Shown: positions 55,651-62,764 of the stretch, one piece after another | How the letters are laid out: each line of letters begins with the position of its first letter | Numbering within the stretch: position 1 is the first letter of the stretch | Translations under genes and position numbers: made by a program | Notes under the pieces: model-generated | Told to the model about the DNA's origin: nothing | The model's database searches: none | The model's input: only the letters and a program-made list of their open reading frames with translations | Origin: Rubellimicrobium sp. | GTDB taxonomy: Bacteria; Pseudomonadota; Alphaproteobacteria; Rhodobacterales; Rhodobacteraceae | DNA: 64,000 nt | Direction of reading: 5' to 3' | Assembly (NCBI GenBank): GCA_020852925.1 | Contig: JADYZU010000051.1 | Span: 1-64,000 of the forward strand

Positions 55651-55670
55651 GCGCTATTGCATAACAGCGC
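55651..55670. promoter_or_regulatory. Imperfect 20-bp palindrome upstream of the lipoprotein gene
   Basis: GCGCTATTGCATAACAGCGC matches its own reverse complement at 14 of 20 positions, with perfect GCGCT/AGCGC arms and an A+T-rich centre, about 75 bases before the OmpA-like lipoprotein start. It has the look of a dimeric regulator site, and the A+T-rich centre may also supply a -10 element. Confidence 0.35.
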
Positions 55671-55742
55671 CGGCGAGGGCTAGGTCAGGGGCGATGGGAG
55701 CGGCCGCAACCGGTCCCGCCCAGCGACAGGATGGATTTTGTC

Positions 55743-56399
55743 ATGACCCTTTCCCGCCTCAGCCTTGCCACCGCCGCCGTTGCCCTCGTGGGCCTGGCCG
55801 CCTGCGAGGCGCCTCTGCCCGGACAGGGCACCCAGAACACCCAGCAGGCCGCAGCCGTGGGTGCCGGCCTTGGCGCGATCATCGGCATCGCCACCGGATC
55901 GACCCCGCAGGAGCGGGCGCAGAACGCCGCCATCGGTGCGGTGCTGGGGGGCGGGCTTGGCGCCATTGCCGGCAGCAACCTCGACCGGCAGGAGGCCGAA
56001 CTGCGTTCGCAACTGCCGGCGAACGTGGGGATCGTGAACACCGGCTCGCAACTCGTGGTGACGGTACCGCAGGACCTGCTGTTCGCGGTGGACAGCGCCA
56101 CGGTCTCGGGCAGCCAGCGCGCCAATCTCCAGACCGTCGCGGCCAGCCTGAACCGCTATCCCGATACCACGATCAACGTGATCGGCCACACCGACAATAC
56201 CGGCGCGGCCGGCTATAACCAGCAACTGTCCGAGCAGCGGGCGAATGCGGTGGCCTCGGTCCTGATCGGGGCGGGCGTGGCGCCGGCGCGCATCCGGGCC
56301 ATCGGCCGGGGCGAGGATCAGCCGGTGTCCTCGAACCTGACCGCCGAGGGGCGTCAGCAGAACCGCCGGGTCGAGATCATCATCACCCCGCGCGCCTGA
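55743..56399 (+). CDS. OmpA-family outer-membrane lipoprotein
   Basis: 218 residues from the chosen start. A lipoprotein signal peptide ends in the lipobox LVGLAAC, so the mature protein is lipidated on Cys. A glycine/alanine-rich segment with two short hydrophobic stretches (AAAVGAGLGAIIGIATGS, and AAIGAVLGGGLGAIAGS) resembles the glycine-zipper region of YiaD/Pal-like proteins. The C-terminal OmpA domain binds peptidoglycan (INVIGHTDNTGAAGYNQQLSEQRANAV and NRRVEIIITP). A start at 55731 would add four residues; AGGA lies 11 bases before the ATG at 55743. It is followed by a strong intrinsic terminator. Confidence 0.92.
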   Translation: MTLSRLSLATAAVALVGLAACEAPLPGQGTQNTQQAAAVGAGLGAIIGIATGSTPQERAQNAAIGAVLGGGLGAIAGSNLDRQEAELRSQLPANVGIVNTGSQLVVTVPQDLLFAVDSATVSGSQRANLQTVAASLNRYPDTTINVIGHTDNTGAAGYNQQLSEQRANAVASVLIGAGVAPARIRAIGRGEDQPVSSNLTAEGRQQNRRVEIIITPRA

Positions 56400-56450
56400 G
56401 CGGCCCCGGGGACACGGACAGGACACGGGCAAGGACACGAGCACGGGCCA

Positions 56451-56483
56451 GGGGCCGCCGGACCGGATCCGGCGGCCCCTTTT
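56451..56483 (+). terminator. Intrinsic terminator of the lipoprotein gene
   Basis: GGGGCCGCCGGA (56451-56462) pairs perfectly with TCCGGCGGCCCC (56468-56479) around a 5-base loop, followed by TTTT (56480-56483). It lies 51 bases after the OmpA-like lipoprotein stop codon and is the clearest terminator in the window. Confidence 0.85.
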
Positions 56484-56499
56484 CATGCGGCAGCGGCGC

Positions 56500-56535
56500 G
56501 GGAAGAAAAGGAAAGGGCCCGCGCATGGCGGGCCC
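56500..56535 (-). terminator. Intrinsic terminator of the F0 ATP synthase operon
   Basis: Read on the minus strand, GGGCCCGC pairs with GCGGGCCC (plus-strand 56515-56522 and 56528-56535) around a 5-base loop, followed by a T-rich tract (TTTCCTTTTCTTCC, plus-strand 56500-56513). It lies 25 bases after the atpF stop and faces the plus-strand terminator a few bases away. Confidence 0.8.
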
Positions 56536-56559
56536 CCGGGGTTTCGTGCCGATGCGCGA

Positions 56560-57267
56560 TCAGTGGAGCTTGTCGCCCACGGCCTCGATGGCGTCGTCGA
56601 TCAGGTGGTTGGCCTGGGTCGCGTTCATCTGCCGGGCGATGATGCCACGCGCCGCGTCGATGGCGACGGCAACGGCCTGGTCGCGGACCTCGCGCACGGC
56701 GCGGGCCTCGGCGCTGCGGATCTGGTCCTCGGCCGCGCCGAGACGGCGGGCGATGGTCTGGGCGATGTCCTCGCGCGCCTGGTCGGCGGCGCGGGTCGCC
56801 TCTTCGCGGGCCTGGGCGACGATGCGGGCGGCCTGTTCGGCCACGTCCTTGTGCTTCTTCTCGAAGGAGGCCAGCAGCGCCTGCGCCTCTTCGCGCAGCG
56901 AACGTGCCTCGTCGAGTTCGCCGCGGATCGTGGTCGCGCGCTTGTCGAGAAGGCCGCCCAGAAGGCCGGGCACCCGCAGGAACACCAGCACGCCGACGAA
57001 GATCAGGAAGCTGACCAGCACCACGAAGTTGGTGTTGTAGAGCGAGAAGAACGGGATCGGCGCATGGCTCGGGGCGGCGACTTCCTCGGCCAGGGCGCCG
57101 GCGGCCACGTCCTCGGCCGTCTCGGCGGCCGGGGCGGTGGTGTCGGCGGCTTCGGCGACGGCGGGTTCCGCGGCGGTGGTCGCCTCCTGGGCCGACAGCA
57201 CCGGGGCCAGGCCCGACAGCGACAGCGCGAGGGCGGCCGGCAAAAGCAGGCGTTTCCAGTCGGTCAT
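56560..57267 (-). CDS. atpF: ATP synthase F0 subunit b
   Basis: 235-residue peripheral stalk subunit, longer than the enteric b subunit (156) because of an N-terminal extension: a signal-like segment at 1-26 (LLLPAALALSLSGLAPVLSA) and an alanine/glutamate-rich stretch to about 65. The membrane helix follows (NTNFVVLVSFLIFVGVLVFL), then a long helical stalk with alternating charges that dimerises with b' and reaches F1. The long b form and the separate b' gene are usual in rhodobacterial F0 operons. Last gene of atpI-atpB-atpE-b'-atpF; the F1 genes are elsewhere. ATG with TAGGA upstream. Confidence 0.93.
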   Translation of the reverse strand: MTDWKRLLLPAALALSLSGLAPVLSAQEATTAAEPAVAEAADTTAPAAETAEDVAAGALAEEVAAPSHAPIPFFSLYNTNFVVLVSFLIFVGVLVFLRVPGLLGGLLDKRATTIRGELDEARSLREEAQALLASFEKKHKDVAEQAARIVAQAREEATRAADQAREDIAQTIARRLGAAEDQIRSAEARAVREVRDQAVAVAIDAARGIIARQMNATQANHLIDDAIEAVGDKLH

Positions 57268-57271
57268 GGTC

Positions 57272-57805
57272 CTACCCCTTCACGCGGGCATCAACAGCGG
57301 CGTCGATCGCCTCGCCGTCGGCGGTGATGCCGAAGGCGGCCACGATCTCGCGCGCGGTGTCGCGGGCGACGGTGGTGACGCTGGCCACCGCCTGATCGCG
57401 GATTTCGGCCAAGGCCTTTTCGCTTTCGGCGCTGCGGGCGGCGATCACGGCTTCGGCGCGGGCCATTTCGGCGGCAAGATCGGCCTGGATCCCGGCGCGG
57501 GTGGCGGCGACGATGCGGTTCGCCTCGGCGCGGGCATCGGTGAGCGCCTGTTCATAGGCCTTTTCGGCCTGCGCGGCCTTGGCGCGGAAATCCTCGGCCG
57601 CGGCAAGATCGTTGCTGATCGAGCCGGCGCGTTCCGCCAGCACCGCGCCGATGCGCGGCAGCGCCACGCGCGAGAGGATCAGATAGATGACGACCAGCGT
57701 CACCACCAGCCAGAAGATCTGGTTGGAGAATGTCGCGAAATCCAGTTGCGGCATTCCCGCGGACTGCGCCGCGTGGCCAGCGGCCTCGGTGGTTCCGTCT
57801 GCCAT
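57272..57805 (-). CDS. ATP synthase F0 subunit b'
   Basis: 177-residue second peripheral-stalk subunit, sometimes called atpG or atpX, found in photosynthetic bacteria and many alphaproteobacteria. An N-terminal segment precedes the membrane helix at about 26-46 ([17 protein letters not shown]), then a long charged coiled coil ([37 protein letters not shown]) that pairs with subunit b. The 4-base gap to atpF and the GGAG ribosome-binding site support one operon. The distinction from b rests on the shorter N terminus and gene order. Confidence 0.92.
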   Translation of the reverse strand: MADGTTEAAGHAAQSAGMPQLDFATFSNQIFWLVVTLVVIYLILSRVALPRIGAVLAERAGSISNDLAAAEDFRAKAAQAEKAYEQALTDARAEANRIVAATRAGIQADLAAEMARAEAVIAARSAESEKALAEIRDQAVASVTTVARDTAREIVAAFGITADGEAIDAAVDARVKG

Positions 57806-57888
57806 GGGTTACTCCGTCGGACAGTCCTTCGTGGTCAGTGCGGGGACGCGGATGGCGCGCCCCCGCCCGTCAAGGAGAGTCGGCCGGC

Positions 57889-58128
57889 TCAGACGGCGAA
57901 CATCAGGAGCAGCGAGACGAGGAAGGCGAAGATGCCCAGCGCTTCGGCAAAGGCGATGCCGATGAAGAGCATCGCGGTCTGCGACGCGGCGGCCGAGGGG
58001 TTGCGCAGCGCACCGGCAAGGTAGTTGCCGGCGACGTGGCCGATCCCGATGGCGGCGACGCCCGAACCGATCGCGGCGAGGCCGGCACCGATGAGTTTGC
58101 CGAGGGCGGCAGCGGCTGCGAGTTCCAT
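57889..58128 (-). CDS. atpE: ATP synthase F0 subunit c
   Basis: 79-residue proteolipid forming the rotor ring. Two membrane helices flank the polar loop ALRNPSA (Arg42-Asn43-Pro44) that contacts the central stalk. The proton-carrying carboxylate is Glu62 in FAEALGIF, the usual residue for proton-driven rings. The start has a strong AAGGAG ribosome-binding site, as expected because c is needed in many copies per complex. Flanked by the a and b' genes. Confidence 0.97.
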   Translation of the reverse strand: MELAAAAALGKLIGAGLAAIGSGVAAIGIGHVAGNYLAGALRNPSAAASQTAMLFIGIAFAEALGIFAFLVSLLLMFAV

Positions 58129-58177
58129 GTCGTGTCTCCTTGATGGAAAGTCGTGTATCTGGTTGGACGTGCGGGCC

Positions 58178-58939
58178 TCAGTGCGCCGGATGCAGCGCAT
58201 CCTTGAGGTAGACGCAGGTGAGGATGGTGAACACATAGGCCTGGATGAAGGCCACCAGCGTCTCGAGCGCGTAGATGGTCGAGATCGCGGCGATCGGCAG
58301 GATCGAGCCAAGGCCGAGGACGCCGGCAAAGCCCGCGAACACCTTGAGCACGGCATGGCCCGCCATGATGTTGCCGGCAAGTCGGATGGAGTGGCTGACC
58401 GGGCGCACGAAGTAGGAAATCACCTCGATCACGGCGAGGATCGGCCGCAGCGCCAGCGGCGCCGAGGAGACCCAGAACAGCCCGAGGAATTTCGACCCGT
58501 TGAGGACGAAGCCCAGCACGGTGACGCTGAGGAACACCGCCAGCGCGAGGATCGCCGTCACCGCGATATGCGAGGTGGTGGCAAAGCTCATCGGCAGCAG
58601 GCCCAGCATGTTCGCCATCAGGATGAACATGAAGAGCGTCATGATATAGGGGAAATAGCGCACCCCGTCCTTGCCCGACACGTCCTCGACCATGGTGTAG
58701 ACAAAGCCGTAGGCGAGTTCCGCCACCGACTGCATCCGCCCCGGAACGACCGCGCGCGCCCGGGTGCCCCAGACAAGAAGCAGCGCCGTGCCCAGGACCG
58801 CCAGCGCCATCCACAGCGTCACATTGGTGAGCGTGTAGAAGGCGATGCCGCCTTCGCCGCCACCGAACAGCGGTTGCACCACGAACTGGTCCATCGGGTG
58901 GATCTGAAGCCCGCTCGGGCCTGCTGCGGCGTCCGCCAT
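58178..58939 (-). CDS. atpB: ATP synthase F0 subunit a
   Basis: 253-residue stator membrane protein with about five to six helices that forms the two proton half-channels next to the c-ring. The essential Arg is in [14 protein letters not shown], with the Asn/Gly pattern of the family around it; the C-terminal helix [20 protein letters not shown] is also typical. The N-terminal [13 protein letters not shown] is characteristic of alphaproteobacterial subunit a. Three bases separate it from atpI upstream. Confidence 0.96.
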   Translation of the reverse strand: MADAAAGPSGLQIHPMDQFVVQPLFGGGEGGIAFYTLTNVTLWMALAVLGTALLLVWGTRARAVVPGRMQSVAELAYGFVYTMVEDVSGKDGVRYFPYIMTLFMFILMANMLGLLPMSFATTSHIAVTAILALAVFLSVTVLGFVLNGSKFLGLFWVSSAPLALRPILAVIEVISYFVRPVSHSIRLAGNIMAGHAVLKVFAGFAGVLGLGSILPIAAISTIYALETLVAFIQAYVFTILTCVYLKDALHPAH

Positions 58940-58942
58940 CCC

Positions 58943-59260
58943 TTATCCCTCTTCCTTCGCCCCGTCTTCGGAGCGCTTCTGGAACTCCGCGGCGCTGCGG
59001 AGCATGACCCGGACGCCGGCCACAAAGCCGAGCAGGGTGAAGATCACCATCAGCACCGGCAACGTGCCGAACAGGCTGTCAAGCCCGTAGCCGATGGCGA
59101 AACCGACCAGAAGGCCGGACACCAGCTCGATCACCATGCGCCAGCCCAACTGGGCCTGGCTGTGGTGCTCTGCGACCGTCGAGGTCTCCTTGCCGCCCTT
59201 GGCCGCGGCGATCCGACGTTCGAGCGCCTTCAGGCGCTCCCTGTCGTCCGGCTCAGGCAT
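58943..59260 (-). CDS. atpI: ATP synthase accessory protein AtpI
   Basis: 105-residue small membrane protein at the head of the F0 operon. A charged N terminus (DDRERLKALERRIAAAKG) leads into two membrane helices (MVIELVSGLLVGFAIGYGLDSLFG and VLMVIFTLLGFVAGVRVML) and a charged tail. AtpI assists assembly of the c-ring and magnesium handling in other bacteria. The call is by size, topology and position. Confidence 0.88.
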   Translation of the reverse strand: MPEPDDRERLKALERRIAAAKGGKETSTVAEHHSQAQLGWRMVIELVSGLLVGFAIGYGLDSLFGTLPVLMVIFTLLGFVAGVRVMLRSAAEFQKRSEDGAKEEG

Positions 59261-59290
59261 GGGAAGGCCCCTTCGGATCGGTCGGGCCGC

Positions 59291-59318
59291 TTCTAGGGGG
59301 CGCCCCGCCCTGAGTCAA
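59291..59318 (-). promoter_or_regulatory. Candidate promoter of the F0 ATP synthase operon
   Basis: On the minus strand TTGACT (plus-strand 59313-59318) is followed after 16 bases by CTAGAA (plus-strand 59291-59296). Transcription would begin about 20-25 bases before the atpI start. The good -35 element and its position ahead of a highly expressed operon support it. Confidence 0.6.
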
Positions 59319-59431
59319 GTGACGCGGACCCCCCCGGGATCGCCGCGCAACGTCCTGTTAGTCCTCATGATTTTTCCGGCCGTGCAGCGGTGCCTCCGGC
59401 CATGGTTGCCGGAACCGGGCCGCAGGTATAT

Positions 59432-59447
59432 TCAACCTTCGGGTTGA
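59432..59447. promoter_or_regulatory. Candidate ArsR-family operator
   Basis: TCAACC (59432-59437) and GGTTGA (59442-59447) form a perfect inverted repeat around TTCG, 18 bases before the ArsR gene. Short TCAACC-type dyads in this position are typical self-regulation sites for dimeric ArsR/SmtB repressors. The site probably overlaps the promoter. Confidence 0.6.
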
Positions 59448-59465
59448 CCTTGGACCGGGGGCACG

Positions 59466-59828
59466 GTGGACGACACGCTCGACCGCATCTTTGCCGCGCT
59501 TGCCGACCCGACGCGGCGGGCTATCCTGACCATGCTGCTCGAGGACGACATGGCCGTGACCGATGTCGCGCTGCCCTTCACCATCTCGCTGGCGGCGGTG
59601 TCCAAGCATCTGGCGGTGCTGGCCGAGGCCGGGCTCATCTCGCAGGAGCGGCGCGGGCGGGTGAAATGGTGCCGGCTGGAATTCGACCGCCTGCGCGAGG
59701 CCGGGGTGTGGATGCAGGCCTTCGGCCTGATCGAGAGCGTGGATCTCGACGGGTTCGAGCGGTTCCTTGCCGCCGAACTCAGCGCGCCGGAAGGGCAACC
59801 CGGTCATCATCCCGCAGAAGAAGGATGA
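59466..59828 (+). CDS. ArsR/SmtB-family transcriptional regulator
   Basis: 120-residue winged-helix repressor. IFAALADPTRRAILTMLLEDDMAVTDVA is the conserved start, ISLAAVSKHLAVLAEAGLI the DNA-recognition helix and QERRGRVKWCRLE the wing. No metal-binding CxC is visible; the subtype resembles SdpR-like or SRPBCC-associated repressors rather than arsenic sensors. The GTG start is preceded by GGGGG and a clear operator dyad. There is no cotranscribed target, so self-regulation is most likely. Its 3' end overlaps the convergent transporter gene by 50 bases. Confidence 0.9.
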   Translation: MDDTLDRIFAALADPTRRAILTMLLEDDMAVTDVALPFTISLAAVSKHLAVLAEAGLISQERRGRVKWCRLEFDRLREAGVWMQAFGLIESVDLDGFERFLAAELSAPEGQPGHHPAEEG

Positions 59829-60651
59829 GCGCGACCACCGACATCGCCAGCCCGGCCAGGATCAGCGCCGGCGGCGGGCTGCGGCCGAAGGACAGCTCCC
59901 ACAGGATCACCCAGCCGGGCACGAGATAGGTGTGGGCCATGACCTTGGCCGCGGGCAGCCGCAGCGAGGCGATCTGCATCAGGAGCACCGACCCGGCCGT
60001 GGCAAAGACCGCGGTATAGGCAATGGTGATCCAGACGATGGCCGGCAGATGCGCCCAGTCGGTGGCCAGGATCGCCGGCCCGCCCGCGACGGTGGCGATC
60101 ACCGCCGCCGACAGCATGACGCCGAAGGTGAACACCAGAGGCGATTCCCCGCGGCTCAGGGCGCGCACGCCGGGCGTATAGATCGCATGGGCGACGACGC
60201 CGACGAAATAGATCGCCTCGCCGGGACCGATGCGAAAGGCGGCAAGGGCGTGCCAGTCGGCATCGAAGATCACCCAGACCGCCCCCGCCCCGCCGATCAC
60301 CAGCGCAAAGGCCATGCGCGGCGTCAGGCGCTGGCGCAGGAACCACCAGCCGAAGAAGGCGGCGATCAGCGGCGTGAGCGTGAACATCGCCGCCAGGTTC
60401 ACCGGGGGGGACAGGCGCAGCGCCTCGAACATGGTGACGAAATAGACGACATAGAGAAACCCGAGGGCAGGAAGGCGCCAGGGCGCGGTGAAATCCTGCC
60501 GCCGCATCTGCCCGAGCCAGACCGCCGCCGCGCCCAGCAGCGCCGCGGCCAGCCAGAACCGCAGGGTATTGAGCGCGACCGGCGCGATATGCGGCGTGGC
60601 CAGCGCGCCCAGCGTGAAGGATCCGGCGATGAGCGCGGAAAAGGCAAGCAT
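59779..60651 (-). CDS. EamA-family (drug/metabolite superfamily) transporter
   Basis: 290-residue membrane protein with about ten helices in two EamA repeats (first at about 5-125 with AFSALIAGSFTLGAL, second at about 140-280 with WITIAYTAVFATAGSVLLM and the end motif PGWVILWELSFG). The substrate cannot be predicted. Start set at the ATG at 60651 with GAAGG 10 bases upstream; an alternative frame extends into the upstream LysR gene. The LysR gene 29 bases upstream may regulate it and be cotranscribed. Confidence 0.85.
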   Translation of the reverse strand: MLAFSALIAGSFTLGALATPHIAPVALNTLRFWLAAALLGAAAVWLGQMRRQDFTAPWRLPALGFLYVVYFVTMFEALRLSPPVNLAAMFTLTPLIAAFFGWWFLRQRLTPRMAFALVIGGAGAVWVIFDADWHALAAFRIGPGEAIYFVGVVAHAIYTPGVRALSRGESPLVFTFGVMLSAAVIATVAGGPAILATDWAHLPAIVWITIAYTAVFATAGSVLLMQIASLRLPAAKVMAHTYLVPGWVILWELSFGRSPPPALILAGLAMSVVALILLLRDDDRVALPAR

Positions 60652-60680
60652 CGCGACATGGCCTTCGGCCTGCGGGCGGT

Positions 60681-61559
60681 CTAGCTGGGCCAGGATTTCG
60701 CCCTTTCCTTGAGGAAGGCGGTGAAGGCGCGCACCTTGGCGGTGCGGTGCAGATCGACATGCGTGACCAGCCACAGCGGCGCCGACCAGACCGGACGGGG
60801 CGCCATCACTTCGTGCAGGTCGCTGCGGCCGACCATTTCCCAGCGGGTGACGAACCCGATCCCGGCGCCCGCGCCGATCGCGTCGCGCATGGTCTCGGTG
60901 TCCGAGGTGCGGAACCGGATGCGCTCGGACGGGACGAGATCGGCAAGCCAGCGGTTGAACGGGGCGCGACTACCGCTCTGGTCGTCGCCCACGAACCAGT
61001 GCCGGGCCAGGTCGCCCTCGTCCGCAGGCAGGCCGTGGCGGGCGATGTAGCGGTCCGAGGCCACCAGGACCATGCCCTGCGTCGCGATCGGCTGCACCAC
61101 ATTGTCGAGTTGCTCGGGCATCGGCCCGGCGCGGACCGCCACATGCGCCTCGCCGTATTCAAGGCGGAACACCCGCACCCCGGTGAGGTAACGCACGATC
61201 AGGCCGGGGTTTTCCTGCTGGAAATCCACCAGCGCGGGCGTGAGCAGCGGCGAGAGTTCGGCCAGCGACGTCACGACCAGATCGCCCGTCACCCCCTCGC
61301 CCCGGCCGCGGATGCGCCCGAATAGCTGGGTGAACTGGTCATCGGTCACCTGCGCCACCTGAAGCAGGTCGGCGCCGGCCTCGGTCGGGGTATAGCCGCG
61401 GGCGTGGCGCTGGAACAGCTTCACGCCCAGCCGCGCCTCGAGCGCATCGACATGGCGGATCACGGTCGCGTGATGAACGCCCAGCACTTCGGCCGCGCCC
61501 GAGACCGTTCCCAGACGCGCGACCTGATAGGCGGTGCGGATTTCGTCCCAGTCGTCCAT
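60681..61559 (-). CDS. LysR-family transcriptional regulator
   Basis: 292-residue regulator. The N-terminal helix-turn-helix is RTAYQVARLGTVSGAAEVLGVHHATVIRHVDALEARLGVKLFQR with the LysR pattern, followed by a linker helix and a periplasmic-binding-protein-like effector domain (LVVTSLAELSPLLTPALVDFQQENPGL, and GAGIGFVTRWEM). Lies just before the EamA transporter on the same strand, so it may control that gene. The effector is unknown. Confidence 0.93.
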   Translation of the reverse strand: MDDWDEIRTAYQVARLGTVSGAAEVLGVHHATVIRHVDALEARLGVKLFQRHARGYTPTEAGADLLQVAQVTDDQFTQLFGRIRGRGEGVTGDLVVTSLAELSPLLTPALVDFQQENPGLIVRYLTGVRVFRLEYGEAHVAVRAGPMPEQLDNVVQPIATQGMVLVASDRYIARHGLPADEGDLARHWFVGDDQSGSRAPFNRWLADLVPSERIRFRTSDTETMRDAIGAGAGIGFVTRWEMVGRSDLHEVMAPRPVWSAPLWLVTHVDLHRTAKVRAFTAFLKERAKSWPS

Positions 61560-61664
61560 GCCCTGCCCTCTGCCCGGCCACGGCGCGGGCGATACGATCC
61601 GGGCCAGAGATACAGGCGCAACCGGCGCGGACGCAAGCGTGCCCCTGCCCCCTGCCTCCCGGTG

Positions 61665-62456
61665 TCAGCCCCCCTGCCCCTCCTGCCTCTCCTGTGCGAT
61701 GCGGAAGCGGGCGACGGGATCGTCCGTGTCGATGCCCTGCCATTCCTCGGCCAGCGCCGCGCGTTCGGCCCGCACCAGCGCGGCGGGTTCGCTCAGGCGC
61801 GGCCCCCTCGGGCGATAGCCCGCGTCCATGTGATCCATGAGCCGGTGCGAATGGATGATCGCCGGGCGGGCGTCGAGGGGTTCCCACGCCTCCAGCAGGG
61901 TGAGGCGGCGCAGGTTGTATTCGGGCGGCAGCACATAGAAACGGATGTCCGAGGCCCAGAGCAGATCCTTGAGGATCGGCTGGTCGCGCCGGGCGCCGCT
62001 GGCGTGAAAGCGGCGCTCCCACTCGGCCAGAAGCGCCAGCATCGCGGCGCTGCGCCGGTAGAGCAGGACGCCCGAATTCAGTTGCGGGAAGGCCGCCGGC
62101 GTGGCGACCGTCCCCTCGCGGATCAGGGACGAGGCCCGGCGCATGTCATGCGCCGCGGCGCAGTCGAACCGTTCGAGCAGGCCGAACAGGTCGCGCACCG
62201 CCCCCACCACCAGCGTGTCGGCATCCAGAAACAGCGTGCGCGCGAACCGGGTCTGCTGCATCGCCGTCAGTTTCGCCCGGGGCCCGGGCCGGGTCAGGGG
62301 GTGGACGGCATCGAACAGGCCCGGCGGCACCGGATCGCCGGTGAAGATGTCGATGGGAAGGTCAGGCTCCTGCGCGCGCAGCGACCGGGCCGAGGCGCAG
62401 GCGAGATCGACGTAATCCGCCCCGCTGGCCACATAGATCACGCCGCATTCCGCCAT
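61665..62456 (-). CDS. GT8-like glycosyltransferase-fold protein
   Basis: 263-residue protein. GVIYVASGADYVDLACASARSL at the start and TLFLDADTLVV (DXD motif for metal and nucleotide-sugar) are the marks of GT8/GT24-like GT-A enzymes; LNSGVLLYRRS and YNLRRL follow the same fold; no membrane helix is seen. Start chosen at the ATG at 62456, where the nucleotide-binding strand begins; the upstream open frame only encodes low-complexity Gly/Arg sequence from a tandem repeat. A 208-base gap separates its start from the LysR-proximal side on the 3' end. Substrate unknown. Confidence 0.7.
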   Translation of the reverse strand: MAECGVIYVASGADYVDLACASARSLRAQEPDLPIDIFTGDPVPPGLFDAVHPLTRPGPRAKLTAMQQTRFARTLFLDADTLVVGAVRDLFGLLERFDCAAAHDMRRASSLIREGTVATPAAFPQLNSGVLLYRRSAAMLALLAEWERRFHASGARRDQPILKDLLWASDIRFYVLPPEYNLRRLTLLEAWEPLDARPAIIHSHRLMDHMDAGYRPRGPRLSEPAALVRAERAALAEEWQGIDTDDPVARFRIAQERQEGQGG

Positions 62457-62539
62457 CGTCCGCCCCGCTGCCGTCCTCAGGCAGTGCTGACAGGCGCCGC
62501 GCGCCGGCGCAAGGCCGCGCAACGCCGGGCGCGGACCCG

Positions 62540-62593
62540 ACCCGCGCGAGGCGCCCCACCCGCGCGAGGCGCCCGAACCTAGCGAGGCGCTTG
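62540..62593. repeat. 18-bp tandem repeat, three units
   Basis: Units ACCCGCGCGAGGCGCCCC (62540-62557), ACCCGCGCGAGGCGCCCG (62558-62575) and AACCTAGCGAGGCGCTTG (62576-62593), the last diverged. The first two differ at one base. Located upstream of two divergent genes. Confidence 0.8.
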
Positions 62594-62629
62594 ACTCGGG
62601 GGCGGGGCGGGCGTAAGCGCCGCGGCACA

Positions 62630-62653
62630 ACCGGAAAGCCTTGGCCTTCCGGT
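62630..62653. other. Hairpin in the ffh upstream region
   Basis: ACCGGAA (62630-62636) pairs with TTCCGGT (62647-62653), extended by GCC/GGC next to the 2-base loop with one mismatch. No T-run follows on either strand, so it is not a standard terminator; it may be a binding site or an RNA structure. Confidence 0.4.
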
Positions 62654-62764
62654 CCCCTGCCCGTGTGCGGGGGATCGCCGTCCGTCAGCGCAGGTGCGCC
62701 CACGGGCGCCGTCGGTGTTTTGGCTGCCGGACTCATCCGGCCGGGATCGGGAAGGAAGGGCGCG

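Larger units (their letters stand above)
62457..62764. other. Intergenic region before ffh with tandem repeat and hairpin
   Basis: 308 bases without a supportable gene. It contains three 18-bp tandem units (62540-62593) and a hairpin (62630-62653). No strong -35/-10 pair was recognised; the ffh promoter presumably lies in the last 100 bases. Confidence 0.6.
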
